Origin: Phycisphaerales bacterium UBA1161
GTDB lineage: Bacteria; Planctomycetota; Phycisphaerae; Tepidisphaerales; Tepidisphaeraceae
Assembly (NCBI GenBank): GCA_002311745.1
Contig: DBZL01000008.1
Location: 1-19,411 of the forward strand
Length of the DNA stretch: 19,411 bases
Reading direction: 5' to 3'
In this document: positions 15,484-19,411 of the stretch, piece by piece
Position numbering within the stretch: position 1 is the stretch's first letter
How the letters are laid out: each line of letters begins with the position of its first letter
Program-made: the position numbers and the translations under genes
Notes under the pieces: generated by a model
Told to the model about the DNA's origin: nothing
The model's input: only the letters and a program-made list of their open reading frames with translations
Database searches by the model: none

Positions 15484-15512
15484 TTGCCGGCGCGCCTACA
15501 ATGTCGTATACT
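15484..15512 (+). promoter_or_regulatory. Promoter of the DUF4258-HTH toxin-antitoxin pair
   Basis: TTGCCG (15484-15489), a 17-bp spacer and TATACT (15507-15512) lie 6 nt before the ATG at 15519, so the predicted transcript starts at the start codon. No Shine-Dalgarno is present. Confidence 0.6.
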
Positions 15513-15518
15513 TTTTGA

Positions 15519-15815
15519 ATGACGGCCAAGGCTCGGAGAGCGATTGCCGTGATCCGACGATGCGTCCGAGCGGATCGTTTCTCGGTGACGGTTCACTTTT
15601 CGCGGCGCATGGGGCAGCGCGGGCTGTTTTGGCCGGATGTGCAGGTGGTCATTGACCATCCCGGGGTCGTGAGGCCGGGAGGTGTGGACGAGTTTGGTCG
15701 GCCCAAATGGATCATCGGCGGCCATGCGGCCATCGGCGGCAATATGGAAATCGTCTGCACCATCGAAATCGACGAGAGTGGAACGGAATTTCTGACGCTT
15801 TATTGGGAGAGCTGA
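15519..15815 (+). CDS. DUF4258-like putative toxin
   Basis: The 98-residue protein is basic at the N-terminus (AKARRAIAVIRR). It then has FSVTVHFSRRMGQRGLFWPDVQVVI, where a His followed by an RM..RG helix is the mark of DUF4258 proteins, and it ends in beta strands (MEIVCTIEIDESG, FLTLYW). DUF4258 proteins are thought to be related to the RelE/MqsR-type RNase toxins. It is the first gene, one base before a helix-turn-helix gene, the order seen in mqsRA-like pairs. The toxin role is inference from family and context. Confidence 0.75.
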   Translation: MTAKARRAIAVIRRCVRADRFSVTVHFSRRMGQRGLFWPDVQVVIDHPGVVRPGGVDEFGRPKWIIGGHAAIGGNMEIVCTIEIDESGTEFLTLYWES

Positions 15816-15816
15816 C

Positions 15817-16236
15817 GTGACGATGAGAATTCCGACAGCATGGAAGCCCGGCATGGATCTCCCGTACGTTGTATCCTTTGGCAAGCACGGGATGCTGGCG
15901 ATATTGCTTCGCGCCCAGTGGCTGAAGGCCGATAGGTCCGGTCAACCGCTTTTGCTTCCGCCGGCGGTGCGCGCACTGGATCGCCTGCGGGCTGTGTTCA
16001 CGAAACAGGAGCAAATCACGCCCGGTTTCATCCTGAGCCTCCGGGAAGCGATGGGATTGACCCAGGAGCAGTTCGGTCGCAAGTTAGGGGTGGCGAAAAT
16101 GACGGTAAGTCGCTGGGAGAGCGACAGGATGAGGCCGAGCGCATCCATGGCCGCCGCCATCGGCGCTTTGCAGGCGCAAGCGCAGCGCCACGGCGTGAAA
16201 ATCGACGGCGAAAGGCACAGGAAAGGGGCCGCTTAA
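15817..16236 (+). CDS. XRE-type helix-turn-helix antitoxin
   Basis: The 139-residue protein has an N-terminal part of about 60 residues with no clear family and a C-terminal helix-turn-helix at about 73-115. GLTQEQFGRKLGVAKMTVSRWE contains the typical LTQEQF and TVSRWE helices, and RPSASMAA follows. The GTG start at 15817 lies 1 bp after the toxin stop; an ATG two codons later is an alternative. GGGAGAGC is upstream. The pair layout suggests it neutralises the DUF4258 protein and represses the shared promoter. The YgiT zinc-binding cysteines of MqsA are absent. Confidence 0.82.
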   Translation: MTMRIPTAWKPGMDLPYVVSFGKHGMLAILLRAQWLKADRSGQPLLLPPAVRALDRLRAVFTKQEQITPGFILSLREAMGLTQEQFGRKLGVAKMTVSRWESDRMRPSASMAAAIGALQAQAQRHGVKIDGERHRKGAA

Positions 16237-16297
16237 TTCCTGGTTCGCCGGACGCGTGGGCACAAATGGCCGCCGCCAGCGAGAGGGCGCCTCGTTC

Positions 16298-16318
16298 ATT
16301 CAGCATTCCGCATTCAGC
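16298..16318 (-). repeat. Heptamer repeat at the end of the GT2 gene
   Basis: There are three 7-nt units ATTCAGC, ATTCCGC and ATTCAGC on the plus strand (GCTGAAT, GCGGAAT and GCTGAAT on the minus strand). The GT2 stop codon (TGA, 16316-16314) lies in the first minus-strand unit. It sits between two convergent genes, like 11736-11798. Confidence 0.6.
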
Positions 16319-17039
16319 ACTTCTTTATCTCGTTCGCGGAGTACCGCAAAAACCGTTTTTTCATCCAGCGGACGCCTAACAGATCGACGAAGGCGCGCCA
16401 GGCGCGGTTGCGCAGGCCGTACTTGGAGGTGCCGGCGTAGCGCGGGGAATGTTGGACGGGCGCTTCCAGGACGCTGTAGCCGCGCATCTTCACCAGCGTG
16501 GGCATGAAGCGGTGGGCGCCGCTGAACAGGAAGATGCCGTCGAGACAATGGCGGCGATAGAGCTTGAGACTGCAGGCCGAGTCGTGAATGGTCTCCTGGC
16601 TGATCCAGTTGCGGATGCGGTTGGCGAAGCGGGTTTGGAACCGTCGGAAAGTGCTGTCGGCGCGTTTTTGGCGCCAGCCGGTGATCATGTCGTATTGGTC
16701 CAAGAGCGGCAGGAGGCGGGGGATTTCTTCGGGATCATTTTGCAGATCGGCGTCGAGGGTGGCGATCACTTGGCCGCGAGCGGCTTTGAAGCCGGCGTCG
16801 AAGGCGGCGCTTTGCCCGCTGTTCTTGGCCAGCCGCAGGACGCGCAGCCAGGGGCGATCGCGCAGGGATTGTTGCAAAATTTTCGGCGTATCGTCGCTGC
16901 TGCCATCATCGACGATGATCACTTCGAAAGGTTGATCGGTGCGACTGAGGGCGGCGTGGACGCGGTCGAGCAGGTGCGGGATGACCTCCTGCTCGTTGTA
17001 GGCGGGGATGACCAGGGATAGCTGGGGATCATTGGCCAT
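16314..17039 (-). CDS. Family 2 glycosyltransferase (DPM1/polyprenyl-phosphate sugar transferase type)
   Basis: The 241-residue protein from ATG 17039 (MANDPQLSLVIPAYNEQEVI) has the GT-A fold motifs VIPAYNE, VDDGSSDDT, NSGQSAAFDAGF and the metal-binding DADLQNDPEEI, then TGWRQKR and HSPRYAGTSKYG. This matches cytosolic or peripheral membrane enzymes that load a sugar on dolichyl- or undecaprenyl-phosphate. It lacks the two C-terminal membrane helices of GtrB-type relatives. The start overlaps the upstream PAP2 gene by 11 bp, so the two are probably translationally coupled. A longer start at 17168 would lie deep in the PAP2 gene and adds a proline-rich, low-complexity tail, so it is rejected. 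Confidence 0.9.
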   Translation of the reverse strand: MANDPQLSLVIPAYNEQEVIPHLLDRVHAALSRTDQPFEVIIVDDGSSDDTPKILQQSLRDRPWLRVLRLAKNSGQSAAFDAGFKAARGQVIATLDADLQNDPEEIPRLLPLLDQYDMITGWRQKRADSTFRRFQTRFANRIRNWISQETIHDSACSLKLYRRHCLDGIFLFSGAHRFMPTLVKMRGYSVLEAPVQHSPRYAGTSKYGLRNRAWRAFVDLLGVRWMKKRFLRYSANEIKKC

Positions 17040-17730
17040 AGGTTCGCCCCGTAGTGTAATGGCCGATGGCCCGGATGATCCGCCGCGCCACGCAGGCGCA
17101 GACGATTCCGAGGGCGGCGCCGCCGACGGTGTCGCTGGGATAATGAGCGCCTTCGATGATCCGTTCAAGGGCGATCCACAGGCCCAGGACCCACCAGAGC
17201 GCGCGCAGGCGGGGTGCGGCCCAGGAAAGAGTCATGGTCATGGCGAAGGCCAGGGTCACGTCGCCTGAAGGAAACGACAGGGGCGCTTCGGCATGGATCA
17301 GGCCGTGCCAACCGCCGGCAAAAGGGTGGAGCTGAAACGGCGGGATGTCATGAAACGGACGTGTCCGGCCGATGCACCATTTTATGGGCTGATTGACCAG
17401 ACTAAGGAAGCCGCTGAGGAAGACGAGGGCGGACGATTGCCAACCTCGCAGCATCAGCAGAACCGCGCAGGCAGCAATCGTGAACCAGAAGATGCCGTAG
17501 AATCGCAGGCCGTAGCGGATGAAATAATGGGCCGCGCCGGTGGCGTCTTTCATTTTGGCGCTGATGCCGGATTGATGCACCCAATTGGCGATGGGCCGAT
17601 CGACGGCCAAGGCGGCGACGAACAGGGCCAGGAATGCCAAGGTGAAAGCCAATCGCCGGCGGGCCGACCGCGGGGGATTCATTTGCGAGATGGAAGCTGT
17701 GTTCGTCCCCAATGACACGTGGGGGATCAT
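17029..17730 (-). CDS. PAP2 family membrane phosphatase
   Basis: The 233-residue integral membrane protein has about six membrane segments and the PAP2 motifs: KWCIGRTRP (KX6RP-like), SFPSGD, and ERIIEGAHYPSD (RX5HX3D). The second motif is PSGD where most members have PSGH. Members remove phosphate from lipid phosphates such as phosphatidate or undecaprenyl-pyrophosphate at the membrane. Start choices are ATG 17730, GTG 17718 or ATG 17682; GTG 17718 would fit a leaderless mRNA (TTGACT at 17753-17748, GATGAT at 17731-17726, then 7 nt), and ATG 17682 gives a standard basic N-terminus before the first helix. The gene overlaps GT2 by 11 bp, which suggests joint work on a lipid carrier. Confidence 0.85.
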   Translation of the reverse strand: MIPHVSLGTNTASISQMNPPRSARRRLAFTLAFLALFVAALAVDRPIANWVHQSGISAKMKDATGAAHYFIRYGLRFYGIFWFTIAACAVLLMLRGWQSSALVFLSGFLSLVNQPIKWCIGRTRPFHDIPPFQLHPFAGGWHGLIHAEAPLSFPSGDVTLAFAMTMTLSWAAPRLRALWWVLGLWIALERIIEGAHYPSDTVGGAALGIVCACVARRIIRAIGHYTTGRTYGQ

Positions 17731-18348
17731 CGAATGGGGCTTGGCAAAGTCAAGAAAATCGGTCGTAACAGGCGGCTTTGGGCCTGCACAATTGGCGCGC
17801 GGCCGGGGGGGCGGTGAATATCAAACAAGCGAAAGCTGGGAAAGCTCTGGATTTAGGGGCCGCGATTTTTGAATAAAAACGCGATTTTAGACGCGTGGCA
17901 TCGGCTTTGTTTAGGGTAGGGCGTAGTCGTCGAGGTGACGGCTATGAGCGGCCGGTCAGCCGCTCAATTTCATGGAGCGCGGTTGGTTCCCACGGCCAGT
18001 GTCGTCCGACCGACGGTCGGTCGGACGACACCTTGGCCAAGGGCTGTTCTGGAACCCACTCGCCCTCGATCCCCCCAAGCAATCTCGACCGCCGCTTTTC
18101 GCGTAATCGCCTTTGCGCACGCGGGTTGCTGCCGGACCGGACGGCTCGCGGCGATCAAACCGCGCTGAAGCCAGAATCCGTCGCACCTCGCGCGGGAACC
18201 GACAAGAATAACTACCTCGAGTTCAAATCTTGTCACTCCGTATTAACGGGATGGAATCGAACTCTCCAGAATATCGCTTGCAAGGCAATTTTTTCAGAGG
18301 TTGATTGCTTTCTTAGCTATTCGCTCGAAGCATGGAATAATTATCTGC
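17731..18348. other. Gene-free region with a long palindrome
   Basis: I find no supported gene in about 620 bp; the open frames here look like chance in GC-rich DNA. It contains the word CGCGATTTT twice (17861-17869, 17880-17888), the palindrome at 17999-18031, and an AATAAT box (18336-18341) 7 nt before the next gene. Confidence 0.5.
17999..18031. repeat. 33-bp perfect palindrome
   Basis: Arms GTGTCGTCCGACCGAC (17999-18014) and GTCGGTCGGACGACAC (18016-18031) are perfect reverse complements around one G. The pairing extends outward with GGCCA (17994-17998) and TGGCC (18034-18038) past a 2-nt bulge. No U tract follows. It could be an operator, an end of a small mobile element, or a replication- or recombination-related site. 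Confidence 0.7.
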
Positions 18349-19305
18349 ATGCCGATGCGCGCTCTGGTCATTCTTCTGGCGATGTCGCCGATCGCATTTT
18401 TGGTTTGCCTGGCTGGATTTGGATTTGCATTTGATACGGTGATGGGAAGCCTGGTCGGGGATGTTGCCGTATTTGTTCCGCTGGCGTTTCTGGCACTTTC
18501 GAAGGATGTCGGCGTAGCGCCGGCTTGCCGGCGCTGGCTTCGGGGGGCGCTGGGAAGCGTGATTCTGCTGCTGCCGGCCGTGGCTTTGCATTTTGCTCCG
18601 ACGTATTCGATAAAATTCGGGCATGGGGATCAGATCCGCCTTGACCCTCCGCTGCACCCGATGTCGGCAGAAGGCGCGGCGATGCTGCGGGGCTTGAGTG
18701 TCAAAGACGGCGTGATGATTTTGAAATCGGAACCGAATAAGGAGAGCGATAACCCTTCACCGTTCACCGCTTGCGATTATTCGGGATGGTATTCTCCGCC
18801 GTCGCACTTCAATGACGAAAACGGCAACGGGTTGGACTTTCGAATGAGCGGAGATGATCGGCTGCATTTCCAGGACGATCGGGGCGGATACGCGGACATC
18901 AAATGGGACGGCAAACAGTTCATCCTGCTTGCCAGCCATTCCGCCGGACAGGCTGACAGCGCCAAATCGCCCAGTAGCGCGGCGAAGCTCGCAGGCAAGT
19001 TCGGAAATTTTTTTCTTATCCTCTGTCCGATGCTGGCGTGGCTGCTGATTACGAAGTCTGTACAGGAGTATTTTCACGAATCGGGCATAGCGGCAGTGTC
19101 GCTCGTGTTGGCCGGTGTGCTGCAGATCGCTGGGATGATGGTTCTGGCTTTTACGGTTTTCTCGGCTCCGGACACGCTGGATGAAGTGACTGGCGCATTG
19201 GCGTTTCTTTTTACGTTAATCGCGTGCGGCTTGTCGATTGCCGGTCTTTCCATCCCGGGATGGCATATGTTGCGCGGGAGCTTTCCAGCCGTCCTGAACA
19301 CATGA
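18349..19305 (+). CDS. Membrane protein of unknown function
   Basis: The 318-residue protein (from ATG 18349, MPMRALVILLAM) has three membrane segments near the N-terminus, a soluble middle of about 130 residues (from roughly TYSIKFGHGDQIRLDPP to AKSPSSAAKLAG), and three more membrane segments at the C-terminus (FFLILCPMLAWLL, VSLVLAGVLQIAGMMVLAF, LAFLFTLIACGLSIAGL). I recognise no family. The middle part holds aromatic and Asp/Gly-rich short strands (SGWYSPPSHFNDENGNGLDF), suggesting a beta-rich external domain. The start ATG 18349 is favoured because AATAAT lies 7 nt upstream; TTG 18301 is less likely. It stands alone on its strand. Confidence 0.7.
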   Translation: MPMRALVILLAMSPIAFLVCLAGFGFAFDTVMGSLVGDVAVFVPLAFLALSKDVGVAPACRRWLRGALGSVILLLPAVALHFAPTYSIKFGHGDQIRLDPPLHPMSAEGAAMLRGLSVKDGVMILKSEPNKESDNPSPFTACDYSGWYSPPSHFNDENGNGLDFRMSGDDRLHFQDDRGGYADIKWDGKQFILLASHSAGQADSAKSPSSAAKLAGKFGNFFLILCPMLAWLLITKSVQEYFHESGIAAVSLVLAGVLQIAGMMVLAFTVFSAPDTLDEVTGALAFLFTLIACGLSIAGLSIPGWHMLRGSFPAVLNT

Positions 19306-19411
19306 AAGGCGATTGGGGCAGCTTCATGTTCGGGATCGGCCTAGCAGACCCAAGCCAACAACCGCCGATATTAGGCATTCGGCCGCGGGCGAGTAAAACG
19401 GGGACGTAGCT

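Noticed and set aside
17039..17168. N-terminal extension of the GT2 protein
   Set aside because: The added residues are low-complexity and lie in the PAP2 coding sequence; family members start right before the SLVIPAYNE motif.
18216..18240. T-arm-like sequence (CGAGTTCAAATCTTG) suggesting a tRNA remnant
   Set aside because: Only a few pairs form in the stem and no anticodon or acceptor partner can be found upstream; also no second copy nearby to explain it as an attachment scar.
17895..18434. 179-residue open frame across the palindrome region
   Set aside because: No recognisable domain, odd composition, runs through the palindrome and overlaps the better supported membrane protein gene.

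Overview
The window is GC-rich, gene-dense bacterial DNA. It carries glmS, hemC, an SPFH protein paired with a small Arc-type protein, a PAS-GAF-receiver protein, an NDUFA9-like dehydrogenase, lipid-linked glycosyltransferases and two toxin-antitoxin pairs. Several genes lack a Shine-Dalgarno sequence and instead have a -10 box 6-8 nt before the start codon, as for leaderless mRNAs. This mix suggests a Planctomycetota-like genome, perhaps Phycisphaerae. That is inference from gene content and style; no marker gene settles it.

Layout. 248-1942: GT39-type membrane glycosyltransferase. 2084-6646: a 1520-residue protein with an N-terminal Mrr-like PD-(D/E)XK nuclease domain, a STAND-type NTPase core and a long C-terminal half, resembling antiviral STAND (Avs) proteins; its base composition is visibly more AT-rich than its neighbours. 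6649-7493: a tRNA-Ser(GGA) module present twice, one copy intact and one decayed, bracketing a hicBA toxin-antitoxin operon. 7494-7937: no gene. 7938-9809: glmS (minus), divergent from a HIT hydrolase (10016-10354). 10591-11746: SPFH protein plus a ribbon-helix-helix protein. 11793-14507 (minus): hemC followed by the PAS-GAF-receiver gene. 14528-15466: NDUFA9-like SDR, only 20 bp from the hemC start. 15519-16236: DUF4258-like toxin and HTH antitoxin. 16314-17730 (minus): PAP2 phosphatase and overlapping GT2 glycosyltransferase. 17731-18348: no convincing gene, but a 33-bp perfect palindrome. 18349-19305: unrecognised membrane protein.

How it fits together. Most genes are housekeeping: amino-sugar synthesis, haem synthesis, and envelope lipid or glycan modification. 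The accessory material is the Avs-like gene and the two toxin-antitoxin pairs. The best candidate for an exciting system is the Avs-like nuclease-NTPase, probably a single-gene abortive-infection defence whose C-terminal sensor I cannot assign. Other unusual signals are the duplicated tRNA module with structure-matched but sequence-unrelated 3' hairpins, heptameric repeats that supply the stop codons of three genes at convergent gene ends, a hairpin plus G-quadruplex motif at the glmS end, and the bidirectional leaderless promoter between hemC and the SDR.
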